Below, piece by piece: positions 9,455-18,799 of a stretch of DNA of 36,061 nt (position 1 is the first letter of the stretch; each line of letters begins with the position of its first letter). A program made the translations under genes and the position numbers. Source of the DNA: Bacilli bacterium (GTDB lineage Bacteria > Bacillota_I > Bacilli_A > RF39 > UBA660); assembly GCA_017512495.1 (NCBI GenBank), contig JAFWGF010000028.1, positions 1 to 36,061 of the forward strand, given 5' to 3'. The notes beneath the pieces were generated by a model that did no database searches, had not been told where the DNA came from, and saw only the letters and a list, made by a program, of their open reading frames with translations.

Positions 9455-9492
9455 GGAAAAGTAAAGAAGAGCTTATCTTGAAAGCTCTTCTT
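9455..9492 (-). terminator. Terminator overlapping the end of enolase
   Basis: Perfect 11-bp stem AAGAAGAGCTT (9464-9474, with 9482-9492) around a seven-base loop; a broken T-rich tail follows on the minus strand. The eno stop codon lies inside the hairpin. Confidence 0.75.
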
Positions 9493-10702
9493 CTATTCTT
9501 AATAATTGATTATATTTACATACTCTATCAGTTCTAGACATAGAACCTGTCTTTATTTGTCCTAAGTTTAATCCTACAGCTAAATCAGCAATTGTAGTAT
9601 CTTCTGTTTCTCCAGATCTATGAGAAATAATAGTAGCATAACCATTACTACGAGCTAATTCAATTGTTTCTAATGTTTCAGTAATAGTACCTATTTGATT
9701 AACTTTTAATAGAATAGCATTACCTGCATGATTATCAATACCCATTTGAAGACATTTCTTATTAGTAACAAATAAGTCATCTCCTACTAATTGAATTCTA
9801 TCTCCAATTCTCTCAGTAATCTTTCTAAATCCTTCCCAGTCATTTTCATCTACTGGGTCTTCAATAGAAATAATTGGATATTTATTAACTAATTCTTCAA
9901 AGAAATCAATCAATTCATCAGTAGTAAGACTTCTTCCTTCTCCTACTAATTCATATTTACCATCTTTAAAGAACTCTGAAGCTGCTACATCAATACCCAT
10001 ACAAACATCTTTTCCTGGTTCATATCCTGCTCTTTTGATTGCTTCCATAATTAGATCAAATCCTTCACTATTAGATTGTAAATCAGGAGCAAAACCTCCT
10101 TCATCACCAACTCCAGTAGCTAATCCTTTTTCATTTAATACTTTCTTTAAATTATGGAATACTTCAGCACCTACTCTAACTCTTTCTTTAAGAGTATCTC
10201 TTTGCGGAATAATCATAAACTCTTGAAAATCCAACTTATTATCAGCATGAGCTCCTCCATTAATAATATTCATCATTGGTTTAGGTAAAATATTTCCATC
10301 ACCAATATATCTATATAGAGGTAATCCTGCTTCAATGGCACTTGCTTTCATAGCAGCCATACTAATACCTAGAATAGCATTAGCTCCAAATTTAGACTTA
10401 GTCTCAGTACCATCTAATTCAAGCATTGCATAATCTAATTCTTTTTGATTAGCCGCATCCATACCAATTACTAAATCTCTTAATGGTCCATTAACATTTT
10501 CAACAGCTTTTAATACTCCTTTACCCATATAACGAGAATTATCACCATCTCTAAGTTCTAAAGCTTCTCTTTCCCCAGTAGAAGCTCCAGATGGTACTGC
10601 TGCTCTACCTAGAATACCATTTTCTAAAATAACATCTACTTCTACAGTAGGATTACCACGAGAATCTAATATTTCTCTACCTATAACATCTTTAATCTTC
10701 AT
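9473..10702 (-). CDS. eno: Enolase
   Basis: 409 residues; converts 2-phosphoglycerate to phosphoenolpyruvate in glycolysis. Clear family signature along the whole length: [16 protein letters not shown] at the start, [25 protein letters not shown] with the catalytic Glu, [11 protein letters not shown] and GDDLFVTN for magnesium binding, LLKVNQIGT with the catalytic Lys, and [11 protein letters not shown] near the end. Slightly shorter than the usual 425-435 residues but with no core part missing. ATG 10702 with AAAGGAT nine bases upstream. It follows murI by 31 bases with no terminator between, so a murD-murI-eno unit is likely, ended by the hairpin at 9464-9492. Confidence 0.98.
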   Translation of the reverse strand: MKIKDVIGREILDSRGNPTVEVDVILENGILGRAAVPSGASTGEREALELRDGDNSRYMGKGVLKAVENVNGPLRDLVIGMDAANQKELDYAMLELDGTETKSKFGANAILGISMAAMKASAIEAGLPLYRYIGDGNILPKPMMNIINGGAHADNKLDFQEFMIIPQRDTLKERVRVGAEVFHNLKKVLNEKGLATGVGDEGGFAPDLQSNSEGFDLIMEAIKRAGYEPGKDVCMGIDVAASEFFKDGKYELVGEGRSLTTDELIDFFEELVNKYPIISIEDPVDENDWEGFRKITERIGDRIQLVGDDLFVTNKKCLQMGIDNHAGNAILLKVNQIGTITETLETIELARSNGYATIISHRSGETEDTTIADLAVGLNLGQIKTGSMSRTDRVCKYNQLLRIEEELSR

Positions 10703-10733
10703 ATAATCAATCCTTTCATTAAAAATTATATCA

Positions 10734-11474
10734 TTAATTATTTAATATTTCATAACTTCTCTTAATTAAATCATCTGATTTACTGTTAACTATTTCTAAA
10801 GATCCGCTATTGTTCTCTAATAAATTATGTTCTTCTAATTGATGCTTAACTTCATTAGCTACTCCTAAACATCCATCTAATAGAACTGTATTAGGTAGCA
10901 CTTCATTTATTTCAGCTTTTATTAAAGAATAATGAGTACATCCTAAAACAAGTGAATCAGCTTTATCCTTATAATCATCTAACAATCTATGAAGTAATTC
11001 CATTATCTCATCATGTTTATCTAATTCGATTAAATTAGCTAAATTTTCCCCAGATATGTTAGTAATTATTTGATCTTCTCTAGTGTAGTCATTAAGTAAT
11101 TCTTCCACTCTTTTAGACTTAGTAGTATACGGAGTAGATAAAATAATCGTATTTTTATAATTGTTATCATATGCTACTTTAATTGCGGGTACTGTACCAA
11201 CGAAAATAGTATTAGGATACTTTTCTCGTAATGCTTTCATACAACAAGTAGTAGCTGTATTACATGCAATAACAATAATCTTACAGTCATTATCTAATAG
11301 ATAATCTACGATTTTAGAAGTTATTTCTAATAATTCATCTTCATCTTTAACACCATAAGGATTATTAAGACTATCTTCATAGAATAAGAAATCTTCATTA
11401 GGTAAAACCTTCATCATCTCTTTTAATACTGAAAGTCCTCCTAATCCAGAATCAAAAACACCTATCTTACTCAT
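10734..11474 (-). CDS. murI: Glutamate racemase
   Basis: 246 residues; makes D-glutamate for the peptidoglycan stem peptide in the cytosol. Both catalytic cysteines are visible: ACNTAT (Cys 71) and LGCTHYS (Cys 179), together with [10 protein letters not shown] (Asp 8, Ser 9) and NPYG at 38-41. Length is slightly below the usual 260-270. Its ATG overlaps the end of murD (ATGAGTAA arrangement), so the two are translationally coupled; MurD adds the D-glutamate that MurI makes, which explains the pairing. Confidence 0.96.
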   Translation of the reverse strand: MSKIGVFDSGLGGLSVLKEMMKVLPNEDFLFYEDSLNNPYGVKDEDELLEITSKIVDYLLDNDCKIIVIACNTATTCCMKALREKYPNTIFVGTVPAIKVAYDNNYKNTIILSTPYTTKSKRVEELLNDYTREDQIITNISGENLANLIELDKHDEIMELLHRLLDDYKDKADSLVLGCTHYSLIKAEINEVLPNTVLLDGCLGVANEVKHQLEEHNLLENNSGSLEIVNSKSDDLIKRSYEILNN

Positions 11475-12819
11475 GTTTTAACTCCTTAACTTTATCTTTG
11501 AATTCAGCACCTCTTACTTCACATTCTTTATATTGATCCCAACTAGCACTAGCTGGACTTAATAATACTACATCTCCTGAATTAACAATCTCTTGTACTT
11601 TATCAAATCCATCAACTAAATGTTCATATACATAAACATCTTTTCCAATACTTTCAGCATACTCTTTAACTCTTTCACGACACTGACCTATCGCAATAAT
11701 TGCTTTAACATATTCCATATAATTATTTAATTCTTCAAAATTTTGTCCACGCTCTAATCCGCCTAAAAATAGTATAACAGGACATTTAAAGGAAGATAAA
11801 GCTATTTGTGTACACTTAATATTAGTGGCTTCAGTATCATTATAATACTCTACTCCATCAACAGTATCTACATACTCTAGACGATGTTCCACTCCTTTAA
11901 AGTTTTCTATTACACCAACAATTACTTCATTAGAAACCCCATACTCCTTAACTGCCATTATCGCAGCCATGCAGTTTTCTACGTTATGCATACCTTTAAT
12001 CTTAATAGAATCAATACTCATTACTTTTTCATCGTAATAATAAATATCTCTATCTACTAAATGACATCCTTCAATAGACTCTTTAGAAGAAAAGTATTTC
12101 TTAATAGATTTTATATCCTTTAATTCTTCCATTACATCACTATTACTATAATTCATAATTGCAATATCCACAGAATCTTGTTGATAAAACATTCTTGCTT
12201 TAGTTTCTTTATAATGCTCATAAGTCTTCATAAAATCAATATGAGCTTCACTTAGATTAGTAAATACTCCAACATGGGGATGAAATTCTTTGAAATTTTC
12301 TCCTTGTTGACAAGATACTTCCATAACAATAATATCATTATCTTTTACTTCTTCTATGATACTAGATAAAGGATATCCAATATTACCAGCTAAATGAACT
12401 CTATCACCAAAAGCCTCTTTCATAATTTCATAAGTTAATGTTGTAGTAGTAGTCTTTCCATTAGTACCAGTAATCCCAATAATACTAACACTTTCAGGTA
12501 ACAAACGATAAGCCATCTCTACTTCGTTTATAACTTCTATTCCTAATTCTCTAGCTTTTAAAACATATTTATGATCTATTGGTACTCCAGGATTCTTAAT
12601 TAAATAATCAAAAGATTCATCTAATAAATCATCAGGATGAGATCCTAAAATTAATTTAACTCCTAGTTCTCTTAATTCCTCCAATTGATCTTTATCTAGT
12701 TTATCTTCAGTCTTAAATTCATTTAAATAAACTTCATTATTTCTTTTTATTAATAACTTAGCTGCTTGATAACCACTTCGTGCTAATCCTAAGATTAAAA
12801 TCTTTTTATTTTCAAACAT
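11467..12819 (-). CDS. murD: UDP-N-acetylmuramoyl-L-alanine:D-glutamate ligase
   Basis: 450 residues, the usual length. Cytosolic Mur ligase that adds D-Glu to UDP-MurNAc-L-Ala using ATP. Seen: an N-terminal Rossmann start (ILILGLARSGYQAAKLL), the P-loop GITGTNGKTTTTT (GTNGKTT at 118-124), the middle-domain EVSCQQ and TNLSEAHIDF, HRLEYV, NDTEATN, LGGLERGQNF, and a C-terminal LLSPASASWDQY. ATG 12819 with GGTGAT five bases upstream. First gene of the murD-murI-eno unit, divergent from the femX-like gene with a gap of about 120 bases that holds both promoters. Confidence 0.97.
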   Translation of the reverse strand: MFENKKILILGLARSGYQAAKLLIKRNNEVYLNEFKTEDKLDKDQLEELRELGVKLILGSHPDDLLDESFDYLIKNPGVPIDHKYVLKARELGIEVINEVEMAYRLLPESVSIIGITGTNGKTTTTTLTYEIMKEAFGDRVHLAGNIGYPLSSIIEEVKDNDIIVMEVSCQQGENFKEFHPHVGVFTNLSEAHIDFMKTYEHYKETKARMFYQQDSVDIAIMNYSNSDVMEELKDIKSIKKYFSSKESIEGCHLVDRDIYYYDEKVMSIDSIKIKGMHNVENCMAAIMAVKEYGVSNEVIVGVIENFKGVEHRLEYVDTVDGVEYYNDTEATNIKCTQIALSSFKCPVILFLGGLERGQNFEELNNYMEYVKAIIAIGQCRERVKEYAESIGKDVYVYEHLVDGFDKVQEIVNSGDVVLLSPASASWDQYKECEVRGAEFKDKVKELKHE

Positions 12820-12834
12820 ACTATCACCAATATT

Positions 12835-12840
12835 AGTATA
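12835..12840 (-). promoter_or_regulatory. Possible -10 box for murD-murI-eno
   Basis: TATACT preceded by TAG on the minus strand, 15 bases before the murD start codon. The -35 region (TAGTCA at 18 bases) is a poor match, so the call is tentative. Confidence 0.4.
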
Positions 12841-12882
12841 CTATAAATGACGTTTTTTGACTATTAAAAACATAGTTTAATG

Positions 12883-12912
12883 TTGAAACTACAGTTTTAC
12901 ATATGCTATAAT
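12883..12912 (+). promoter_or_regulatory. Promoter of the femX-like gene
   Basis: TTGAAA (12883-12888), 18-base spacer ending in TGC, TATAAT (12907-12912): an extended -10 promoter. RNA would start near 12919, about 20 bases before the GTG start. Confidence 0.8.
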
Positions 12913-12939
12913 TAAGGGGATGATGGGAAGTGTATATAA

Positions 12940-14181
12940 GTGAAAATTGTTAAATTAAACTCGTCACAATTTGATAAGTTTGCTTCTTCACATAAGTATA
13001 GAAACTATTACCAAAGTTCTATGTATGGAAATGTAATAGTTAAATTCGGTTATCACGCCCAATACTTAGGAGTAGTAAATGATGAAAACAAGCTTATAGG
13101 TGCTACACTAATCATCTATAAAGAAGTCTTTATGGGTAATAAAATAGCTTATGCTCCTAGAGGAATCTTATTTAACTATGAGGATGCCGATATGGTAAAA
13201 GAAATGGCTGCTAAGTTAAAAAAAGCTCTAGGAAAACAAGGCTTTATGTTACTTAGAATAGACCCATATATACCATTAACAATCAGAGATGCTGATGGTA
13301 ATATTATGAATTTTAACAATAAAGGAAATGCTATTATTGATAATTTAACTAAAGCAGGTTTTATTTATAAAGGAAAAAATCTATTATTTGAAACAGAAAA
13401 ACCTCGTTGGGAAGCATTAGTAATATTACAAAGAGATATAAGAGAAATCTTTGCTAAATTAGATAAAAGAACTCGTAATAAAATAAGAAGAGCTACTAAT
13501 AGCGGATTAATAGTTGAAAAAGATTTAGATAGAAATATAAATGCTTTATATAAATTTATAGGTCAAAAAGAACATAAACCTCAATCTTACTATAAAGAGT
13601 TATGTAATAAATTTGAAAGTGACATAGATATCTATTATGCTAAATTAGATACTGAATCTTTCTTGATTAATAGTAGAAGAAATTATGAAAAAGAAGTAGA
13701 TTATAATAATACTCTATCTGAAAAGATTCAAAGAATGAGTATTGATGATAGAGAAAGAGATAATTACTTAAATAAAAAGATGGAATCAGATAAATTAATT
13801 ACTTCTTATAAGAGTAATCTGTTATCTGCAACTGATTTATTAAAAAGTAATCCAGATGGATTAATAGTAGCAGGAGCAATGGTTATCAAGTATGATAATG
13901 CTGCTTATCTATTCACAGAAGGTATGGATGATCAATATGGTTATTTGAATGCTACTTCTTTAATAAAGTGGCAATTAATCAATGATTATAATAATCAAGG
14001 ATTCAAATATCTAAATTTAAATGGTATAGTAGGAGAATTTGAAAAACAAACTGAATTCAGTGGATTAAATGAATCTAAATTAGGATTCAACGCTACTATA
14101 ACTGAATACATAGGTGAATTTGATATCATACTAAACAACTTTGCTTATAACTTATATAAGAAAACTAATAAGAATAAGTAG
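12940..14181 (+). CDS. FemX/FemABX-type peptidoglycan bridge aminoacyltransferase
   Basis: 413 residues. Family members take amino acids from aminoacyl-tRNA and add them to the Lys side chain of lipid II at the inner membrane face, building the interpeptide bridge. Visible: an early GNAT-like half with YQSSMYGNV, KIAYAPRGILF and LLRIDPYIP; PRWEALVILQRD then KLDKRTRNKIRRATNSGL; a charged helical arm (about 225-300); and a second GNAT half with AGAMVIKYDNAAYLFTEGMD and YLNLNGIVGEFE. This order is typical of FemABX. GTG start at 12940 is supported by GGGAAG nine bases upstream and by the promoter. The only well-formed gene on the plus strand; it faces murD, so cell-wall genes cluster here. The amino acid added cannot be told from sequence. 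Confidence 0.9.
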   Translation: MKIVKLNSSQFDKFASSHKYRNYYQSSMYGNVIVKFGYHAQYLGVVNDENKLIGATLIIYKEVFMGNKIAYAPRGILFNYEDADMVKEMAAKLKKALGKQGFMLLRIDPYIPLTIRDADGNIMNFNNKGNAIIDNLTKAGFIYKGKNLLFETEKPRWEALVILQRDIREIFAKLDKRTRNKIRRATNSGLIVEKDLDRNINALYKFIGQKEHKPQSYYKELCNKFESDIDIYYAKLDTESFLINSRRNYEKEVDYNNTLSEKIQRMSIDDRERDNYLNKKMESDKLITSYKSNLLSATDLLKSNPDGLIVAGAMVIKYDNAAYLFTEGMDDQYGYLNATSLIKWQLINDYNNQGFKYLNLNGIVGEFEKQTEFSGLNESKLGFNATITEYIGEFDIILNNFAYNLYKKTNKNK

Positions 14182-14189
14182 GGGATTAT

Positions 14190-14546
14190 ATGAATAAAAA
14201 TGTTAAAATGCTTATACCTATATTACTAGTTATAAATTTAATAATTGTTTATTTTATGATTGTGTGACCAGATATTAAAGATGTTACTTATTATCCTCAT
14301 CAAGAAATAATTGGCCTAATCAATAAATTATCAGTAATATTTATAATATTAGGCTTAATAAGTTCTATAATATTATTAATTGTGAAAAAAAAGGAAAAGT
14401 TACAATATATTACACTTGTATTAGTGACTTTACCAACAGTTCTAATCGCTGTAAACTATTTTGTTAGTAGCTACATACATAGTCATTATGATCCACAAAT
14501 AATTTCAGAATGGGCGGATGTTTCAGGACATACAAGAACAAAATAA
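14190..14546 (+). pseudogene. Small three-helix membrane protein gene interrupted by an in-frame TGA
   Basis: ATG at 14190 has a good ribosome site (AGGGGAT) eight bases after the femX-like stop. The frame runs 25 codons, meets TGA at 14265-14267, then stays open for 92 sense codons to TAA at 14544. The combined product would have three hydrophobic helices (about residues 8-25, 45-65, 73-90) and a charged end. TGA falls where Trp would fit (IV-stop-PDIKD after the first helix), so the simplest cause is a TGG to TGA change. There is no usable ATG soon after the stop. I do not recognise the family. It may be a pseudogene, a read-through gene or a sequencing/assembly error. Confidence 0.65.
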
Positions 14547-14567
14547 AAGAACAAGTATTTGTTCTTT
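14546..14567. terminator. Bidirectional terminator between convergent genes
   Basis: Perfect nine-bp stem AAAGAACAA / TTGTTCTTT with a four-base loop. T-rich tail on the plus side (TTTTTATTT when counted from the stem) and a weaker one on the minus side. It separates the plus-strand TAA at 14544 from the minus-strand TAA at 14568. Confidence 0.85.
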
Positions 14568-15044
14568 TTATTTACAAACAGCTCCTGTAGCCTCATACAT
14601 CTTTTTAGCCCCATCTAATGTAAGTTTATTATTTTCAGTATATTCTTTCATAGCTGCATTATTATCAATAAACTGTTTCATATCAAGCTTATTATAATCA
14701 ATAGTTACATTACTAGTAACTTTATCAGTATCATTAGTAATCTTATATTTATAACCACCATATGTCTTCTTATTATATGAATATTGTTTATTAAACTGTT
14801 TCTCAAATTTATTTAATACTTTACTATCTTTAGAAGTAATTACTTCATTAATCTTTACTCTTTGAACAATACCATACTTTGCTTTAACCACATAATTAGC
14901 ACTAATACTATATCCATTACTACTTTGATCAGATTTAAAAGTACAAGTCAATGTTTTCCTACTTAATAATATAAACAATATAATTACTATTATTAAAACA
15001 ATTATTCCTATTACTATTCCTAGTAATAACTTTTTATTTTTCAT
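14568..15044 (-). CDS. Small membrane-anchored protein, resembles the YehR/DUF1307 type
   Basis: 158 residues. A single strongly hydrophobic N-terminal helix (about 5-28) after MKNKK, without a lipobox Cys, then an outside domain of about 125 residues. The domain begins LTCTFKSDQ and ends TGAVCK, so the two Cys could form a disulfide. Between them are a YKITNDTDKVTSNVTIDYNKLD segment and an ending LTLDGAKKMYE. The pattern is like YehR/DUF1307 proteins, whose function is unknown, but this is a weak match by eye. ATG 15044 with GGTGAT upstream. It is separated from the large surface-protein gene by a hairpin, so partial co-transcription is possible. Confidence 0.6.
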   Translation of the reverse strand: MKNKKLLLGIVIGIIVLIIVIILFILLSRKTLTCTFKSDQSSNGYSISANYVVKAKYGIVQRVKINEVITSKDSKVLNKFEKQFNKQYSYNKKTYGGYKYKITNDTDKVTSNVTIDYNKLDMKQFIDNNAAMKEYTENNKLTLDGAKKMYEATGAVCK

Positions 15045-15069
15045 ATTATCACCGTTCTTTATTATATTA

Positions 15070-15097
15070 AGGAATAATACATTTCTGTATTATTCCT
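15070..15097. terminator. Hairpin terminator after the surface-protein gene
   Basis: Perfect 12-bp stem AGGAATAATACA with its complement around TTTC. The T-tail is short on both strands, so termination may be partial. Confidence 0.65.
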
Positions 15098-15100
15098 ATT

Positions 15101-18100
15101 TTAATTTGCTGCGAGAGTAAATGTTCTACTCTTAGGTGGACCATCATAAGTTGAAGTGGTTTTTCCATACATATGAGTAGTATCATTATTAATACCATTA
15201 CCATTTGTTCTAGGTATTATAATTGAGAATGTTGTAGCATCTTCGCCTGCGTTTCTAAACATACTACTCATTTCTGTCACTTGAGAGGTGTTCCATCCAC
15301 TTAAATTTAAATTAAAGGTTGTAGAATTACATCCTATAAATTGAAACATAAAACCCATATTTGTTACTTTTGAAGTGTCCCATCCACTTAAATTTAAGTT
15401 GAAGGTTGTAGCATTTTCACCTGCACCACTAAACATATTACTCATATCTGTCACTCTTGAAGTATTCCATTCACTTAAATCCCCAATATTCCATACTGGA
15501 GCTATAGTTCCTGCATATGCAAACATATGACTCATATCTGTTACTTTTGAGGTGTCCCATTCACTTAAATCTCCAATATTCCATGTTGTGGCATTCTTTC
15601 CTGCATATTCAAACATATAACTCATATCTGTTACTTTTGAGGTGTCCCATTCACTTAAATCTCCAATATTCCATGTCCAGGCGCTTTGTCCTGCACTCTT
15701 AAACATATAACTCATATTTGTTACTTGGGAGGTGTTCCATCCACTTAAATCTCCGATATTCCATGTTGTACCATAATATCCTGCATAGGCAAACATAGAA
15801 CTCATATTTGTTACTTGAGATGTGTCCCAAATATCAATATCTTGAATATTCTGTAAGTAACGAAACCTCTTAAACATACTACTCGAATCTGCATTTAAAT
15901 AAATACTTCTTGCTGTTGTATAATAATAAATAGTATTATCATCAAACCACGCATAAACTGGTTTCTCACTTTCGTTTGTTGAGATGATTTCTGAAGATGT
16001 TAGCAATTCTTGACTTGGTACTTTTTCATATCTTACAATAAACTCAATTTTTGAATCATCACTATTAGCTGTAATATCAGTAGTGGTTGGATTGGATAAA
16101 GTTTTTAATTTTATATTAAATTGTTCCCCTGGTAAAAATGTTGCATTTCCAGAATAAGGGGTCCAATGTGCAAATATTTCTATATCATTGGTTATAATAA
16201 AATCTTCATCAATCTCTATTCCATTGGTTAATCCTGTATACCAGCCTTCAAAAATACCATTTTGACTACTTGGAATTGGAAGATTTCCAATTGATTCTCC
16301 TGCTGTGATAAGTCTAGAAGTAGGGGTTACTTCTCCTCCGTTTGGATTAAATGTTACCTTAAATTTTCCTGCTTCTTCGTATTCTCCTAATTTGATATAC
16401 ATATTTGATAGAGTACCTTTTAAGTATCTCTGTGCTGCAGTTCCTGCTTCATTTGATGGAGCTGCTCCAAACCATGTTGTTAAATTAAAGGTTGGATTAT
16501 ACTCAGTTAAGTTGTTTAATAAAACTTTATCTCCACCATTGATACTATAGTATATCTCATTTGAAATACGATATACTTTTACACTTGTTACAGTATTGTA
16601 AGCAAATGTTTTTTGTTCGTTTGCACTCGATGTTTTTCTAGATTGAAGAACAAAGTTATCTGTTGCATCATTTCTTCTAAATACTACTCCAGGATAACCA
16701 GTTGCTTCTAATTTAGTATTCATAAGAGTAGCTCTTGCTTCGTTATCTGCTGGTGTATAACTATTAATTGTAAATCCTATTTCATAATCTTTGTTTTTAT
16801 TTGTTTCTGAATATAAAGCTATTCCTGTATCAATATATTTTTGTCCTACATAATCTCCACAGTTTTCTCCTGTGATTGTTCCACTTGACCCATTAAAAGT
16901 ACAAGCACCTATCTGTTCAAATACTTTTGGGAATGTTGAATCAGACCATTTAGCATGTAATGTAATACTTTCTGTTGGTATGTAACTGGATGTTACTTTT
17001 GTATTATAAGTACTTTCTAGGTACCAACCATCAAATGACATGTTAGCTTTAGTTGGTACTGGTAAAGTTCCTATTGCTGTACCTTGTTCTATTTCTATAT
17101 CATCAACACTTGATCCTCCATCAGTATCAAAGCTAATTGTATAGACTGGTTTCTTCTGCCATCTAGCAAATAATTCCATATCATCGCTTGGTTCATAAGT
17201 TGATGTTACTTCTACACCATCAGTTAATCCTGTATACCAACCTACGAAATTATGTAAAGCTTTTGTAGGTGTTGGTAGGGTTCCAACTGCATCTCCTTCA
17301 CTGACAATTATAAACTCAGGATCTACTTCTCCTCCATTTGGATTGAATGTAATTGTATAAGAATTATTTTCTACATATGTTCCTAATTTAATATACATAT
17401 TAGATAATTTTCCTGTGAAATATCTTTGGGCAGTTGTCGCGCTTGCATTAGTTGGAGTAGCCCCAAACCAAACATTTAAATCAAAAGTTGGATTGTATTG
17501 AGATAAATTATTTAAGAATGTCTTTGGACCATCATCAATTTTATAATATATTTCATTATTAATACGCCATATTTTTACATCCCTTACACCTGCAGATGCA
17601 AAACGATAATTCTCATTAGAACTTGATGTTTTTCTTGATGCTAATTCAAATTGAGTATTATCTTGTTTTCTGAAAACTACTCCAGGATATCCAGTTGATT
17701 CATATTTTGTATTCATAAGTGTTGCTTGATCTGTATTGTTTGCTGGTACATATTCTTCGATTGTAAAGCCTATTTCATAGTCTTTACCTTTGTTTGTCTC
17801 TGAATATAATTTTATTCCAGTATCAATATACTTACCATTAGTATATTTACTACAATCTTCTCCAGTTATATTTGCACTTGATCCATTGAATGTACAAATA
17901 CCTTCTTGTCTAAATACATATGGGAATGGTTCTACTTTCCACTGTGCAAATAGTGTTATTTCGCCTAGATTAGATACTTCTTCTTCATCAGTATATGTTG
18001 TCCCTGTTCCATCTGCTTTTGTATTCCAGTTTTTAAAACTATATCCTTCTCTTGTGAAAGTATTCTTTGATAAAGTCTCTGTAGAATTTGCTAGAATAGT

Positions 18101-18724
18101 TTGATTTTCCATTGTTCCTGTTCCACCATTAGCATTATATGTAATAATAGTTTCTTCTGGTGAACTAATATCCGCTTGTTTATACTTAACTGTGAATTGA
18201 AATGGTAAACTTTGATTAGTTGCTGGTATCTGATTTAAATTAATATCGTCTCTATACTTTATTCTTACTTTGTACTTTTTACTTGTTCCTGCGGCTAGTA
18301 ATTGATTTACTGCTAACGGAACATCATCTGCATAACTTACTGTATATTCTAAATAATCTGGTAACTCTGTTATAGTTGCCCCATTAAGTTTAGATGTAAT
18401 ACTATCTATCATTCCATCTATTGTTCCACTATTTACTGCATCCACAGTAAACTCATAATAATCTCCTGGAACATTTAAGACTACTGAATATGTTACTGTT
18501 GTCTGAGCACTATTAATAGTTGGTGTTGATGCACTTACGGATCCTTCTTTTACTTGTACATTTGCCCAATGAATATTCCATGTAGGTGCTCCCATATTAG
18601 CTGTTCCATTTATATTTAAATTACTTTGGATAAGGGCATATCCTATTCCTAGTATGAGAATTAAATTTACTATGATTGATACTACGCTTTGTTTTTTTCT
18701 TTTAGCAAGTTTTCTTCTTCTCAT
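15101..18724 (-). CDS. Large mosaic surface protein: signal anchor, InlB-B repeats, duplicated Cys domains, BspA/DUF285 repeats
   Basis: 1207 residues. After basic RRRKLAKRKK comes one hydrophobic helix (about 13-33) serving as signal or anchor, then a TasA/camelysin-like beta domain (about 40-185). Four InlB-B (Listeria-Bacteroides) repeats follow at about 195-262, 456-522, 528-593 and 787-854, each with NGG ... GW ... W. Between them sit two copies of a roughly 180-residue domain (268-449 and 598-782) starting with a CTFNGSS ... C pair, probably lectin-like beta sandwiches. Residues 965-1150 hold seven DUF285/BspA repeats of 29-30 residues (WDTSKVTDMSYMF type). The end is LAAN with no sortase motif or second membrane helix, so attachment relies on the N-terminus if at all. 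Likely adhesin or host/cell contact protein. ATG 18724 has TAGGAGGG upstream. Confidence 0.88.
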   Translation of the reverse strand: MRRRKLAKRKKQSVVSIIVNLILILGIGYALIQSNLNINGTANMGAPTWNIHWANVQVKEGSVSASTPTINSAQTTVTYSVVLNVPGDYYEFTVDAVNSGTIDGMIDSITSKLNGATITELPDYLEYTVSYADDVPLAVNQLLAAGTSKKYKVRIKYRDDINLNQIPATNQSLPFQFTVKYKQADISSPEETIITYNANGGTGTMENQTILANSTETLSKNTFTREGYSFKNWNTKADGTGTTYTDEEEVSNLGEITLFAQWKVEPFPYVFRQEGICTFNGSSANITGEDCSKYTNGKYIDTGIKLYSETNKGKDYEIGFTIEEYVPANNTDQATLMNTKYESTGYPGVVFRKQDNTQFELASRKTSSSNENYRFASAGVRDVKIWRINNEIYYKIDDGPKTFLNNLSQYNPTFDLNVWFGATPTNASATTAQRYFTGKLSNMYIKLGTYVENNSYTITFNPNGGEVDPEFIIVSEGDAVGTLPTPTKALHNFVGWYTGLTDGVEVTSTYEPSDDMELFARWQKKPVYTISFDTDGGSSVDDIEIEQGTAIGTLPVPTKANMSFDGWYLESTYNTKVTSSYIPTESITLHAKWSDSTFPKVFEQIGACTFNGSSGTITGENCGDYVGQKYIDTGIALYSETNKNKDYEIGFTINSYTPADNEARATLMNTKLEATGYPGVVFRRNDATDNFVLQSRKTSSANEQKTFAYNTVTSVKVYRISNEIYYSINGGDKVLLNNLTEYNPTFNLTTWFGAAPSNEAGTAAQRYLKGTLSNMYIKLGEYEEAGKFKVTFNPNGGEVTPTSRLITAGESIGNLPIPSSQNGIFEGWYTGLTNGIEIDEDFIITNDIEIFAHWTPYSGNATFLPGEQFNIKLKTLSNPTTTDITANSDDSKIEFIVRYEKVPSQELLTSSEIISTNESEKPVYAWFDDNTIYYYTTARSIYLNADSSSMFKRFRYLQNIQDIDIWDTSQVTNMSSMFAYAGYYGTTWNIGDLSGWNTSQVTNMSYMFKSAGQSAWTWNIGDLSEWDTSKVTDMSYMFEYAGKNATTWNIGDLSEWDTSKVTDMSHMFAYAGTIAPVWNIGDLSEWNTSRVTDMSNMFSGAGENATTFNLNLSGWDTSKVTNMGFMFQFIGCNSTTFNLNLSGWNTSQVTEMSSMFRNAGEDATTFSIIIPRTNGNGINNDTTHMYGKTTSTYDGPPKSRTFTLAAN
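15254..15838 (-). repeat. Seven 87-90 bp DUF285 repeats inside the surface-protein gene
   Basis: On the minus strand a W-[DN]-TS-x-VT-[DEN]-M-x-x-MF motif returns seven times, the first five at 30-residue and the last two at 29-residue spacing. Several units are almost identical at DNA level (around 15500-15690), which suggests recent duplication and possible length variation. Confidence 0.85.
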
Positions 18725-18742
18725 ACTATCCCTCCTATTATA

Positions 18743-18771
18743 AGTATAATATATTATTATTTTTTTTACAA
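18743..18771 (-). promoter_or_regulatory. Possible promoter of the surface-protein gene
   Basis: TTGTAA (18771-18766), 17-base A/T-only spacer, TATACT (18748-18743) on the minus strand, shortly before the TAGGAGGG ribosome site. The region is so AT-rich that chance matches are likely. Confidence 0.5.
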
Positions 18772-18777
18772 ATGAAA

Positions 18778-18799
18778 GAAGATGCTATTGAACATCTTC
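18778..18799 (-). terminator. Terminator overlapping the end of nifJ
   Basis: Seven-bp stem GAAGATG / CATCTTC with an eight-base loop, followed on the minus strand by TTTCATTT. The TAG stop of nifJ lies in the loop. Confidence 0.6.

Noticed and set aside
14265..14267. Window-wide use of TGA as Trp (code 4)
   Set aside because: Conserved Trp positions in enolase, nifJ and others are TGG, and proteins reach full length with TGA as stop. TGA also ends DedA and the WXG100 gene.
15517..15702. Plus-strand open frame with repeated text
   Set aside because: Antisense of the DUF285 repeats; no start signal.
15254..15838. Regular 87-90 base repeats as CRISPR or a mobile array
   Set aside because: They code for DUF285 protein repeats in frame, with no unique spacers.
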